DNA of 64,000 nt, taken from the NCBI GenBank assembly GCA_902810745.1, contig CADDYW010000011.1, positions 19,198 through 83,197 of the forward strand. Direction: 5' to 3'. Origin of the DNA: Chloroflexota bacterium (GTDB lineage Bacteria > Chloroflexota > UBA6077 > FW602-bin22 > CADDYW01). The translations under genes and the position numbers were made by a program. The notes under the pieces are model-generated. The model was not told the origin of the DNA. It made no database searches and was given only the letters and a program-made list of their open reading frames with translations. This document shows, piece by piece, positions 31,788-40,599 of this stretch (position 1 is the first letter of the stretch; each line of letters opens with the position of its first letter).

Positions 31788-32513
31788 ATGATCGCCGCCA
31801 ATCACCCAACCGTTCAGGTTGACGGCTTCACGGGCCCGTTCGACCTGCTGGTGCGCTTGATCGAGCGGCGCGAGCTCGACGTTTTGACGATCTCGTTGGC
31901 AGCGGTGACCGAGCAGTATCTGGAGCACCTCGCGACACTACAGCTGCGTGATCCGGAGCATCTGTCGGCGTTCCTCGTGGTCGCGGCCAAGCTACTGCTC
32001 ATCAAGTCCAGCCTGTTGTTGCCTACGCCTGCTCGACAGGCATCGGGCGACGAATCCAGCCCCGATCCAACCGACCTGACCGAGCGCTTACGAGAATACC
32101 AGAAATTTCGACGCGCGAGTCAGTGGCTTGCCATCCGAGAGGGTAAAGGGCTACGGAGCTACGCGCGTCCACCGACACCCTATCGCCCGGTTCATCCGGC
32201 CCCGCGCGAGCGCCTCGACCCGCGACTGCTCCGAGATGCGATGATCCGCGTTGTGCGTCGCCGCGCAGCGGAGTCACCGTCGATCGAGATCGAACCGGAA
32301 CGGCGACTGTCAGTCGCGGAGGCACTTGGCATCCTCGAGGCGGCCCTTCGCGAGGCGCCGATCATCCGTTTCAGCGAGCTGGTCGGGGACGGAGCACCAC
32401 GGCAGCGCTACGTTGCCATCTTCCTGGCGGTTCTGGAGGCAGTCCGGCAGGGACTCGTCCGTGCAACCCAGGACGGGCCATTCGGAGAGATTTCACTTAC
32501 CCGCGCAACGTAG
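31788..32513 (+). CDS. scpA: segregation and condensation protein A
   Basis: A 241-residue kleisin subunit of the SMC-ScpAB condensin. The N-terminus GFTGPFDLLVRLIERRELDV and the helix FLVVAAKLLLIKSSLLLP are the ScpA hallmarks. The C-terminal winged-helix (about 190-240, VAIFLAVLEAVRQGLV) would contact the SMC head. scpB, usually next, is not in this window. A perfect hairpin terminator follows 31 bp downstream. Confidence 0.92.
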   Translation: MIAANHPTVQVDGFTGPFDLLVRLIERRELDVLTISLAAVTEQYLEHLATLQLRDPEHLSAFLVVAAKLLLIKSSLLLPTPARQASGDESSPDPTDLTERLREYQKFRRASQWLAIREGKGLRSYARPPTPYRPVHPAPRERLDPRLLRDAMIRVVRRRAAESPSIEIEPERRLSVAEALGILEAALREAPIIRFSELVGDGAPRQRYVAIFLAVLEAVRQGLVRATQDGPFGEISLTRAT

Positions 32514-32544
32514 CGCCCCGCCAACGGAAATATGAGGGGGAGCA

Positions 32545-32583
32545 ATTTGGGAAAATTGGCCCGTAGGGCCAATTTTCCCAAAT
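32545..32583. terminator. perfect 18-bp hairpin, bidirectional terminator
   Basis: Arms of 18 nt (32545-32562 and 32566-32583) pair perfectly around a GTA loop. Each arm has an ATTT end and an AAAATT block, so transcripts from either strand form a stable hairpin with a short U-rich flank. It lies between the convergent scpA and GT4 genes. Confidence 0.85.
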
Positions 32584-32632
32584 GCGTCCACCTATCAATT
32601 TCTGCTTGACACACCAGTAGTGGGCGATGAGC

Positions 32633-33820
32633 TCAGCATAGAGCAGCCTTTTCGAGTGCGTCGGCGAGAGGAGCGACCTGGCGTGCCCAGGTCCAATGGG
32701 CAAGCACGCTCGCCCGGGCAGCCTGGCCGAGCTTCTGGCGAGTCTCTCGATCCACGAGCAGCGAGGCGAGGCGTTTAGCCATTGCATCCACGTCGCCGGG
32801 TCGGACCAGGTAGCCAGTCTCCCCATCCGTGACGTACTCGTGGGCCTGACCAACGTCGTCGGCGACGACGCAGGCACCGGCCAGCAGGAGGTCGACGAGC
32901 TTCATCGGACACTTGGCTCGATTCAAACGGGTATCGTCGAGCAGGTAGGCGGCGACGTCGCCGGCCGCGAGGTAATCCGGAAGTTCGTAAGCCGGAACCC
33001 AGCCGATGAGGTGAACAGCGTGATCCAGACCACGCTGGGCAGCGCAGCGCAGAAGGACCTGATCCTCGTCACGAAGTCCCTTCCCGACGACCAGGAGATG
33101 AGTGCCCGGAACGAGCGAGCGGGTCCGCTCGAGGACCGCGAGGAGGCGCGCGGGATCGAACTCGACAAAGCGGGTGTACGCCAGGATCAAGGGGGTGTCA
33201 CGCAGCCCCAGCGAAGCGCGAATGGAGGATCCATCTCCCGGGATCCAGCCGGGCGAGGAGGGCGAGGCGGCATTCGGGGCGTAGATGACGCGGCGACGAT
33301 CCAGGTTAGCCAGGCGCTCGATCTCGCGGCTGGCAACGCTGACGACGTCTGCGTGAGCCAGGCACCAGCGTTCCTGCCAGGTAATGAGACGCCGTAGCCA
33401 CCAGGAACGCGGTTCGCGATCGATCCAGCCACCCTCGCCCTCCCAATCGTCGGCGTCGAGAGCCAGGACGGAATCGACGAATCCGAGGGAACGCAGGAGC
33501 CAGAAGACAAACAACGCCAGTCCAGCATAGGCGATTGGCTTGAAAGCGTACAGTACGTCTGGGCGCAGCCTCAAAGCCGCCCAGACGAGCTGGACCCCGA
33601 CCCAGACGTGACCGACGAAGGGGAGAGGAGGAAATCGTCCGACAGACGACAGCCGGATGGTGCCGATGTCCTCGGTGGGCTTGGCCAACACGGGCTCGGT
33701 CGGCATGAGCACACTCACGTGGTTCCCACGCCGGGCGAGCTCGCGGGCAATCGGGACTGCCCGCGCGGCCATTGTCGCCTTGCGGTGCAGCCCGAAGTTG
33801 CCGATCATCACGATGCGCAC
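32633..33820 (-). CDS. GT4-family glycosyltransferase
   Basis: A 395-residue GT-B fold enzyme. The N-terminal domain starts MRIVMIGNFG with a Gly-rich acceptor loop. The C-terminal domain has LILAYTRFVEFDPARLL, LLVVGKGL, VHLIGWVP and CPMKLVDLLLAGACVVADDVG, the last covering the usual donor-nucleotide E-x7-E region with one Glu position not conserved. It begins 13 bp after the sugar-binding protein gene, so it is the fourth gene of the ABC transporter operon, an unusual partner. Confidence 0.82.
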   Translation of the reverse strand: MRIVMIGNFGLHRKATMAARAVPIARELARRGNHVSVLMPTEPVLAKPTEDIGTIRLSSVGRFPPLPFVGHVWVGVQLVWAALRLRPDVLYAFKPIAYAGLALFVFWLLRSLGFVDSVLALDADDWEGEGGWIDREPRSWWLRRLITWQERWCLAHADVVSVASREIERLANLDRRRVIYAPNAASPSSPGWIPGDGSSIRASLGLRDTPLILAYTRFVEFDPARLLAVLERTRSLVPGTHLLVVGKGLRDEDQVLLRCAAQRGLDHAVHLIGWVPAYELPDYLAAGDVAAYLLDDTRLNRAKCPMKLVDLLLAGACVVADDVGQAHEYVTDGETGYLVRPGDVDAMAKRLASLLVDRETRQKLGQAARASVLAHWTWARQVAPLADALEKAALC

Positions 33821-33833
33821 AGTCGGTGAGGCG

Positions 33834-35324
33834 TCACGAGATTGTTCCCATCAGCTTGGCGCCCTCTTCGAGGAGTGCGTTCACCTTCGGCGTGATCTCC
33901 TTCAGTGCCTCGGCGGCTGTCTTCTTGCGCGCGAAGATATCATCGAGAGCTGGGCCGATGTACTTCGTCGAAGCCTCCTGCCACCGCGGCTGATGGTAGT
34001 AATGGCGAGCGATGCGATGCTCGAAGCCGTCGATCGCTGGCTTGATGTTCTTGTTGAGCTTGGCAATTCGGCTATTGTAGCGCGCATCGAGACTCTTGAA
34101 CAGTGGTAGCTCCCACCCAAGCTCGACGCCCGGAATCGTGCCGATCGGTCCGGCCACGAACTGGAGAAGCTGGAACGCCTGGTCTGGATGCTTGCCTTTC
34201 GCGTTCATCACCCAGGCACTGTACCAGAACATAACCTTGACTGGATTGTTACCTTTGGTCGGCCAGGGTGCCTGATCCCAGTCGAACTTGTCCTTTATAT
34301 CCAGGGTATGGTAGCTGAGCTGCGACACGTAGTGAGGGTAGATGGCGAGCCGACCGTTGTTGAAGCTGAACGCTCCGCCCTGCGACTCCGCCTGTGACGC
34401 GGCAACCTTCCATTTCCAGACGAGATCAGCGTTCCACTGCCACGCTTCCGGGCCTGGATCCTGCGCCCAGAGGAACTTGGACCAGTCGTCGCTCAGGGTC
34501 TGACCACCCCACGACTCGACCAGGCTCACCGGGTTGCCGCTTCCATTCATGCCCGCGTCGACACCGATTCCCATCTGGATCGGCGTGCCGTCGGAGTTCC
34601 GCTTGGTGAGGCTCTTGGCCAGCTCGAGCATGTCGTCGAAGCTCCAGTTCGATTCGCCGTAGGTGATGGGTGGATCCTTGACCCCGGCGGCTTTGAACAG
34701 ACTCTTGTTTACCTCGACGTTGCTCATATCGCCGCCCATCGGAAGGCCATACAGCTTACCGGTGTAGCGTGCTCCGTCAAAAATCTCCTTCTTGGCGTCT
34801 TCGCTGGACAGCCAGTCGTCCTTCCCAAGCGACTTGAGCTTGTCGTCAAGGGCCGGAATCTGGCCCTGCTCCTTGAACGGGAACACGTCCGCCCAGCCAA
34901 GACGAAAGACGTCCGGACCAACGCCGCCCGCGAGCTGTGTCAGAACCTGCTGCCGATAGCCGGAGGAGGCGACGTTGCGGAGCTTCACTGTGATCTTCGC
35001 ATTTGGATATGTCTTCTTAAAGAGATCCAGTCGCTCCTGCTCCCGCGCCAGGCCGTAGGTATCCGTTGCCCAGGAGCTCTCGACCAGCTCGACGACCTCG
35101 GACGAGGACGGCTGGGAAGCCGCTTGTGGGACGGTTGTCGGCTGCGCTGCCGTCGTCGCCCGGGCTGCTGAACCCGTCTGGCCTGACGCTGCTGTGCTCT
35201 GTGTCGGCGCGGGGGAAGACGCCTGTGAGCATCCCGCGATCAAAGCTGCCCCCAGTGTCGAGACAACCACGGCTCCAATCATCGACCGGCGGGTTACGCG
35301 TGGATTCGGACTCACCTTCACCAT
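33834..35324 (-). CDS. sugar ABC transporter substrate-binding lipoprotein
   Basis: A 496-residue family-1 extracellular solute-binding protein. The N-terminus has a twin-arginine (R12-R13, TRRSMIG) and a lipobox LIAGC (Cys32), suggesting Tat-exported lipoprotein attachment. A Ser/Thr/Ala/Gln linker precedes the binding domain, which includes QVLTQLAGGVGPDVFRLGWADVFPF, typical of carbohydrate-binding proteins. It is third in its operon, after both permeases. Sugar unknown. Confidence 0.88.
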   Translation of the reverse strand: MVKVSPNPRVTRRSMIGAVVVSTLGAALIAGCSQASSPAPTQSTAASGQTGSAARATTAAQPTTVPQAASQPSSSEVVELVESSWATDTYGLAREQERLDLFKKTYPNAKITVKLRNVASSGYRQQVLTQLAGGVGPDVFRLGWADVFPFKEQGQIPALDDKLKSLGKDDWLSSEDAKKEIFDGARYTGKLYGLPMGGDMSNVEVNKSLFKAAGVKDPPITYGESNWSFDDMLELAKSLTKRNSDGTPIQMGIGVDAGMNGSGNPVSLVESWGGQTLSDDWSKFLWAQDPGPEAWQWNADLVWKWKVAASQAESQGGAFSFNNGRLAIYPHYVSQLSYHTLDIKDKFDWDQAPWPTKGNNPVKVMFWYSAWVMNAKGKHPDQAFQLLQFVAGPIGTIPGVELGWELPLFKSLDARYNSRIAKLNKNIKPAIDGFEHRIARHYYHQPRWQEASTKYIGPALDDIFARKKTAAEALKEITPKVNALLEEGAKLMGTIS

Positions 35325-35340
35325 CTCCTTGCTCTCTAGT

Positions 35341-36240
35341 CTAGCGACCGGCCAGCCCGGTCGTCGTGATACCGCGAATGAACTGCCGCTGCGCCAGGAA
35401 GAAGATGATGATGACCGGCAGCGTCATCATCGTCGACGCCGCCATGAGGTAATTCCAGTTGGTCTGATACATGCCGAGCATAGTGTTCAGACCGACCGCG
35501 AGGGTCATCTTTTCGCGGTCGGGAAGGTAGATCAACGGGCCAAGAAAGTCGTTCCAGCCCCCCTGAAAGGCGAAGATTGCCATCGTGGCGAGAACCGGCT
35601 TCGAGAGCGGCAGCATCAGCTGCAGGTAGATGCGCCAGGACGACGCGCCGTCGATGCGCGCGGCCTCGTCGAGCTCGTGGGGGATTGTCAGGAAGAACTG
35701 CCGACAGAGAAAGATGAAGAACGCATCGCCGCCGAACCAGGAGGGAACCCAGAGCGGCAGGTTGGTGTTCACCCAGCCCAGGTTGGTGAAGAGGATGAAC
35801 TTCGGAATCAAGGTGACGATGCTCGGTAGCATCATTGTCGACAGAACCACGGTGAAAAGCACGCCACGTCCGGGAAATCGCAGTCGGGCGAAGCCAAAAC
35901 CGGCCATCGACGAGGTGAGGATCGATCCAGCCATGCTCAAGACGACGATGACGATCGTGTTCCACGCCCACATCGCAAATGGGAGAAGATTCCAGGTGTC
36001 GACGTAGTTCCGCCAGACGAATGGGTTCGGGATCCAGACCGGCGGATACTGGAACTCGTAGCCGGTCTGCTTGAACGACGTGCTGACCATCCAGAAGTAC
36101 GGCAGGACGAACGTGATCCCGAACGTCACGAGGAGGATATAGACGATGACCCGTGCAACCGTGTCAACGACGGCCGTGGTCCGAGCTGCCGGCCTGCTGG
36201 CCGCTATGGTTCGTACGGAGGCAACGTCGCTCACGTCCAT
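35341..36240 (-). CDS. sugar ABC transporter permease, MalG type
   Basis: A 299-residue permease with six expected membrane helices. The EAA loop EAARIDGASSWRIYLQLMLP lies in the C-terminal half and contacts the ATPase. An N-terminal hydrophilic arm of about 25 residues precedes helix 1. It pairs with the MalF-type permease upstream (63 bp gap). Confidence 0.92.
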   Translation of the reverse strand: MDVSDVASVRTIAASRPAARTTAVVDTVARVIVYILLVTFGITFVLPYFWMVSTSFKQTGYEFQYPPVWIPNPFVWRNYVDTWNLLPFAMWAWNTIVIVVLSMAGSILTSSMAGFGFARLRFPGRGVLFTVVLSTMMLPSIVTLIPKFILFTNLGWVNTNLPLWVPSWFGGDAFFIFLCRQFFLTIPHELDEAARIDGASSWRIYLQLMLPLSKPVLATMAIFAFQGGWNDFLGPLIYLPDREKMTLAVGLNTMLGMYQTNWNYLMAASTMMTLPVIIIFFLAQRQFIRGITTTGLAGR

Positions 36241-36303
36241 CTCCCTCAGGGTTTCGGTCTATGGTAACGAGGCCCCCGAATCGGCATCGCCCCGAACTCG
36301 GGG

Positions 36304-37236
36304 TCACAAGCTCCCTTCGTAGTGCACCCACCGGCGGGCGAGAAGGAACTGGATTCCGGTGAAGATCAGCACAATGGCGAACAGCATCCAGGCGATCAGG
36401 GAGGCATATCCCATTTTGAAGAACACGAATCCGTTCTGATAGAGGTAAAGGACCAGGAACAGAGTCGAGTTAGCCGGCCCGCCGGAACCATTGCTGATGA
36501 TGAAGACGGTCGTGAAGATCTGGAACGAGCCGATGATTCCGACCACCAGATTGAAGAAGATGACCGGCGATAGCATGGGCAACGTCACGCCCCAGAAGCG
36601 CGCCCAGTAACCTGCGCCGTCGATGCTCGCGGCCTCATAGAGCTCCTGGGGGATGTCCTGCAGACCGGCGAGGAAGATGATCATTGCGCCGCCCAATGAC
36701 CAGAGGGCCATGATGATCAGCGCTGGCTTGGCCCAGGCTGGATCGACGAACCATTGGAGCGTGTGGATGTGGATCCGTCGGAGCACCAAATTCACCAGCC
36801 CGAAGTCGGGGTTGAAGACCCAGAGCCAGAGCATTGCCGAGGCGACCGTCGGTGTAATCGAGGGCAGATAGTAGATGGTGCGAAATACACCGACGAGCCG
36901 GATCCGCAGGTTGAGTGCGAGTGCGGCCAGCAGCGCGAGCAGCACGTGTAACGGGACGAAAATGAACGTGTAGTAAGCGGTGTTATACAGCGAGACCGGG
37001 ATCAGCTCATCCGAAAAGAGCGTGCTGAAGTTCGAGAGGCCAGCGAACGTCGGCGGCGTCAGCAGGGACCAGTTGAGAAAGATCAGGGCAAAAGAGAAGA
37101 GCATCGGGCCTGCGATCCAAACGATGAAGCCGACGAGCCACGGCGCGATGAACAGGTACCCGTCGATTGCTTCCTGCCGTCCTAAGCCAGAGCGGCGTCT
37201 GATCGGAGCGGCAACCGATGCCATCCTATACCCCAC
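36304..37236 (-). CDS. sugar ABC transporter permease, MalF type
   Basis: A 310-residue permease with about six membrane segments, starting near YLFIAPWLVGFIVW. The EAA loop EAASIDGAGYWARFWGVTLP is present. Start is either GTG 37236 or in-frame ATG 37224; a purine-rich GGAAGGGA lies 9 nt before the GTG. First gene of the operon, 61 bp from a strong promoter. No ATP-binding subunit is encoded here, so a shared MsmK/UgpC-like ATPase elsewhere is probable. Confidence 0.92.
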   Translation of the reverse strand: MGYRMASVAAPIRRRSGLGRQEAIDGYLFIAPWLVGFIVWIAGPMLFSFALIFLNWSLLTPPTFAGLSNFSTLFSDELIPVSLYNTAYYTFIFVPLHVLLALLAALALNLRIRLVGVFRTIYYLPSITPTVASAMLWLWVFNPDFGLVNLVLRRIHIHTLQWFVDPAWAKPALIIMALWSLGGAMIIFLAGLQDIPQELYEAASIDGAGYWARFWGVTLPMLSPVIFFNLVVGIIGSFQIFTTVFIISNGSGGPANSTLFLVLYLYQNGFVFFKMGYASLIAWMLFAIVLIFTGIQFLLARRWVHYEGSL

Positions 37237-37296
37237 GCACTGGCGTCCCTTCCCCGAGGCGGCTGCCTAGAGGTCGCGAGGGAGCTTGTATGAGCT

Positions 37297-37324
37297 ACTA
37301 TATCTTCCTCTCGGAGTGTGTCAA
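37297..37324 (-). promoter_or_regulatory. strong promoter of the sugar ABC operon
   Basis: Minus strand consensus TTGACA (37319-37324), 16-nt spacer, TATAGT (37297-37302). The leader to the first permease is about 55 nt. Confidence 0.75.
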
Positions 37325-37375
37325 GTATTTTGGTGTCATCCCTTCCGGACCGTGATCCGGGTCCGTGATGTCGCT

Positions 37376-37409
37376 TCACCCACTCCTGTTGGGCGGTCGG
37401 AGTGGGTGA
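37376..37409. promoter_or_regulatory. inverted repeat, possible operator
   Basis: Perfect 11-bp arms TCACCCACTCC (37376-37386) and GGAGTGGGTGA (37399-37409) with a 12-bp centre, between the divergent ABC operon and M23 peptidase promoters. Upstream position and long centre fit a dimeric regulator site better than a terminator. About 50 bp of the remaining 37237-37640 interval shows a second short dyad, CGGACC/GGTCCG, near 37347-37365. Confidence 0.4.
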
Positions 37410-37444
37410 CCTGGTAGCGGAAGGTTCCTCTCGCGGTTCGTGCG

Positions 37445-37453
37445 TGGTATGAT
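37445..37453 (+). promoter_or_regulatory. possible extended -10 for the M23 peptidase gene
   Basis: TGGTATGAT on the plus strand. The -35 region is weak. Leader would be about 180 nt to the ATG at 37641. Confidence 0.4.
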
Positions 37454-37640
37454 ACGTCGAGCGCCTGGCTGGTACGTGGGTCTTTGACGCTCCACCGCGA
37501 GCGTTGTCGCGCGGCCATTCTCCCTCGATGAAGCACGGGTGCGGCGGCGCGTCACCTCGGGCTGCTGGTAAGCAGCTTGCAGGTGCGCGCGGAGGCGGAC
37601 AGCTGGTCCTGCCTCTGACCGGTGAGTACGGAGGGTGTCG

Positions 37641-38387
37641 ATGCGGTGGCGATTCCTCGTTTGCGTGGCGTGGCTTGGATGTATGGTGTTGGCTGGTGCC
37701 GCCCGGCCCGCGTCGGCAACGGCCGACGCGTTCTCGGCGTCGAATCTGATCGACGAGATCTCGCTCGAGTCATCAGCACGCGGCGTGTCGTCCTTCTACA
37801 AAGTTCGTGAAGGCGATAGTCTATCCGGGATTGCCGAGCTGCTGGCAGTGGATCCGGACACGCTTCAGCAGCTGAACGATCTGCGGGATCCAAATTCTCT
37901 CCAGGCAGGCATGGTGCTGGTGGTTCCAGACGCACCAACGCGCCCGGTCAGGTATGGCGTCGCTCGCCAGCGTCCGCACGAGAATGGCGCGGCCCCCGCG
38001 TTTATTCGGCCGGCAATCGGCGTCATCACGACCCGCTTCGGTGAGCCGGGGAACGATTGGATTGGCGGGTATCACATGGGAATAGACCTCGGCGCTCCGT
38101 TCGGGAGTCCGGTCGTCGCAGCGGCGGCGGGCGTTGTGGAGGAAGCCAACGGGGACAACAGTCACGGGTACGGAAACCACGTGCTGATCGCGCACGGCTT
38201 TGGCTACGAAACGCTGTACGCCCACCTCTCGCGCATTGTCGTCAAGCCGGGCGAGCAGGTAGCGCAGGGACAGCTCATTGGCTACGTGGGGCAAAGTGGC
38301 TATGCTTTCGGGCCGCACCTTCACTTCGAGGTGCGACGCAATGGCGACAAGATCGATCCGGAGCCACTCCTCCCGCCGGACGAATGA
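37641..38387 (+). CDS. exported LysM-M23 peptidoglycan endopeptidase
   Basis: A 248-residue exported protein with signal peptide (about 1-27, ending PASATA). A LysM domain follows (about 53-95, YKVREGDSLSGIAELLAVD). The C-terminal M23/LytM domain (about 120-240) has GYHMGIDLG with zinc ligands His and Asp, and HLHFEV with the third ligand and catalytic His. All expected residues are visible, so it should cleave or remodel cell-wall peptides rather than act as an inactive activator. ATG 37641 follows GGAGGG at 5 nt; the upstream in-frame GTG is too close to that site. Confidence 0.9.
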   Translation: MRWRFLVCVAWLGCMVLAGAARPASATADAFSASNLIDEISLESSARGVSSFYKVREGDSLSGIAELLAVDPDTLQQLNDLRDPNSLQAGMVLVVPDAPTRPVRYGVARQRPHENGAAPAFIRPAIGVITTRFGEPGNDWIGGYHMGIDLGAPFGSPVVAAAAGVVEEANGDNSHGYGNHVLIAHGFGYETLYAHLSRIVVKPGEQVAQGQLIGYVGQSGYAFGPHLHFEVRRNGDKIDPEPLLPPDE

Positions 38388-38412
38388 CGCCGCCGGACAG
38401 CGGGCGGGGCGT

Positions 38413-38952
38413 TCACGATGCCTGGGGATCTGGAGATCCCGCTTTCTCGAGGAGGGAGCGCACTACCGCGACAATGACATCGTCCGACACCATCGTCAGC
38501 GTATCGCCCTCCGGCACTGGCTCCAGAACGTGGCATCCCCAGCGTTTGAGCGTTGCAGCAGATTCTTGCGCACGCGGGTGAGCCCAGAGAGGCAGATTTG
38601 TCGAGATGGCCACGATCACGGGGGTGCCTCGACCAATTGCTTCGGCAGTGATTGAGAGAGCAAGGTTGTCCGCGATGCCCTGTGCCAGCTTGTTGAGTGA
38701 GTTAAAGCTGCACGGCGCGACCAGAACAACGCCACGTGGCGGTCGCGGGAGGATTGCCCCGTCGAAAAAGCTCTCGACGATCCAATGCCCCGGCACGAGC
38801 GCCAGCTCACGGGGACTGATCACCCGCTGCGCGTTTGGCGTCAGGACAGTAATAACCCGGGGAGCGGTGTCGACGAGCCTGGTTAGCAAGGCCGGGACGC
38901 GCCGCGCCGTCACCGCTCCGCTGACGATCAGATAAAGCGTATCGTAGGCCAC
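38413..38952 (-). CDS. flavoprotein of the CoaC/Dfp-like (HFCD) family
   Basis: A 179-residue protein of the homo-oligomeric flavin-containing Cys decarboxylase fold. It shows LYLIVSGAVTARRVPALL at the start and VLVAPCSFNSLNKLAQGIADNL, which matches the FMN-binding 'AP-x-S/T-x-N-T/S-x-x-K-x-A-x-G-I-A-D-N' block. Without the C-terminal CoaB domain it is not the bifunctional CoaBC. The active-site His usual near the N-terminus and the substrate-recognition PASANT block are not obvious, so the reaction is unclear. Confidence 0.72.
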   Translation of the reverse strand: MAYDTLYLIVSGAVTARRVPALLTRLVDTAPRVITVLTPNAQRVISPRELALVPGHWIVESFFDGAILPRPPRGVVLVAPCSFNSLNKLAQGIADNLALSITAEAIGRGTPVIVAISTNLPLWAHPRAQESAATLKRWGCHVLEPVPEGDTLTMVSDDVIVAVVRSLLEKAGSPDPQAS

Positions 38953-38967
38953 TGAGCGGGCCTGAGA

Positions 38968-39186
38968 TTAGCTGCTAACGTCTGGAATGAACAGATCCTG
39001 GCCGGGTACGACTTCGTCGCCATCGATCCGCCATTTATTTGCCTCGAAGATCTTGGTCCAGAGATCTTCGTTCCCGTACTCGCGCTTGGCGATCGATTTG
39101 AGAGTGTCACGCGGCCCGACCTTGATCGTCTTGCCACTTGGCGGGGCAGCTTTTTTCTTCAGCCCCAGCGCTTCGAGAAGCCCCAC
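38968..39186 (-). CDS. small cytoplasmic LysM protein
   Basis: A 72-residue protein, mostly one LysM domain (about 20-68, IKVGPRDTLKSIAKREYGNEDLWTKI in part, ending DLFIPDV). No signal peptide, so it resembles YgaU-type intracellular LysM proteins. GTG 39186 is chosen because AGGAGG lies 5 nt upstream; longer readings add an implausible basic N-terminus. It is 15 bp upstream of the flavoprotein gene and probably co-transcribed. Confidence 0.62.
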   Translation of the reverse strand: MGLLEALGLKKKAAPPSGKTIKVGPRDTLKSIAKREYGNEDLWTKIFEANKWRIDGDEVVPGQDLFIPDVSS

Positions 39187-39363
39187 GTCGCCCTCCTCGT
39201 CAGTTCCTGCGAGTAGTCCCCTCTTTGATTTGGATCGATTGCCGGTTGTCTGTGGTTGTGCGCTCGGATGAGAACCCGAGCGGTCCCAATCCGCTGCTGA
39301 TTTTACTCTCTTCGAACAAAATGGCAAGCGGTACCTTCTGGCAGTCCAATGCCACGCGTGTCT

Positions 39364-39392
39364 TTGCGCCCCGACCCGTGCTGGTCTATACT
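39364..39392 (+). promoter_or_regulatory. promoter of hemE-hemH
   Basis: TTGCGC (39364-39369), 17-nt spacer, TATACT (39387-39392), leader about 135 nt. Confidence 0.45.
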
Positions 39393-39534
39393 TCCACTGT
39401 GCTTCCACGAAACTTCGGCGCCCGCTCAGGGCGGAACCTCGGCGAGGATCCCCACACCGGCATGCGGAGTGGCGGGCCTCCGAGATGATCCCCGGATCAC
39501 GCAGCAGGAAAACAGCCAGTAGGAAAGTGGACAG

Positions 39535-40599
39535 ATGACATCGATGACACCGGAATCGCGCCTGATCGCTGCCTGTCGGCGGCAGCCGGTCGACAAGACG
39601 CCGGTCTGGTTTATGCGACAGGCCGGGCGCTGCCTTCCTGAGTACCGTCAGTTGCGCACGCGGTATGATATTCTGACGCTGGCCAAGACGCCCGAGCTGT
39701 GCAGCGCGGTCACCCTCATGCCCGTCGAGCGGCTCGGCGTCGACGGCGCGGTGATGTTTGCCGACATCATGCTGCCCGTCGAGGCGATGGGTGTATCCCT
39801 AGAAATTCAGCCAGAGATCGGCCCGATCATTCACCAGCCAATTCGCACACGTTCGGCCATCGATGCGCTCCAGGTGAGAGATGCGAACGAGGCCACGCCT
39901 TTCGTGTTCGAGGCGATCCGCTTGGTACGGCGCGAGCTGCGAGATGGAAAGGCGGCGCTGATCGGCTTCTCCGGCGCACCGTTCACCCTCGCCTGCTATC
40001 TGATCGAGGGGCGGCCGTCGCGCGATTACACCCACGCGAAAGCGCTGATGTTCGGCGAGCCACTGCTCTGGCACGCCTTGCTCGAGAAGATCTCCGAGGT
40101 GGTCGTGCGCTATCTTCGGGCACAGGTTACCGCCGGGGCCCAGATCCTTCAGCTCTTTGACAGCTGGGTGGGCGCGCTTTCACCACAGGATTACGCCGAG
40201 TATGTGCTGCCGCACAGCAGGTTCATCTTTGAGAGTCTCAAGAGCACTGGCGTGCCGACGATTCATTTCGGAACGGGCACCGCGACCTTGCTGGAGCAGA
40301 TGGTGGACGCGGGCGGTGATGTCATCAGCGTCGATTGGCGGATACCACTCGACGACGCCTGGCGCCGTATCGGCGACGATCACGGGATTCAGGGCAACCT
40401 GGATCCGGCGCTGCTGCTGGTGCCCCCGGAGCGCATCGAACGAAGTGTGCGCGACATCCTGCGCCGCGCCGGTGGCCGACCTGGCCATATCTTCAATCTG
40501 GGGCACGGTGTTCCTGCCGAGGCTGATCCGGACCGCCTGGCGTGGCTCGTCCAGCGTGTCCATCAGCTCAGTGTGCGTGAGGATGGGAGCGATGTCTGA
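39535..40599 (+). CDS. hemE: uroporphyrinogen decarboxylase
   Basis: A 354-residue enzyme converting uroporphyrinogen III to coproporphyrinogen III. The signature PVWFMRQAGRCLPEYR is at about residues 22-37. FADIMLPVEAMG contains the catalytic Asp, and NLGHGVPAEADP the C-terminal His motif. An alternative in-frame ATG lies three codons later. It overlaps hemH by 8 nt. Confidence 0.96.
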   Translation: MTSMTPESRLIAACRRQPVDKTPVWFMRQAGRCLPEYRQLRTRYDILTLAKTPELCSAVTLMPVERLGVDGAVMFADIMLPVEAMGVSLEIQPEIGPIIHQPIRTRSAIDALQVRDANEATPFVFEAIRLVRRELRDGKAALIGFSGAPFTLACYLIEGRPSRDYTHAKALMFGEPLLWHALLEKISEVVVRYLRAQVTAGAQILQLFDSWVGALSPQDYAEYVLPHSRFIFESLKSTGVPTIHFGTGTATLLEQMVDAGGDVISVDWRIPLDDAWRRIGDDHGIQGNLDPALLLVPPERIERSVRDILRRAGGRPGHIFNLGHGVPAEADPDRLAWLVQRVHQLSVREDGSDV

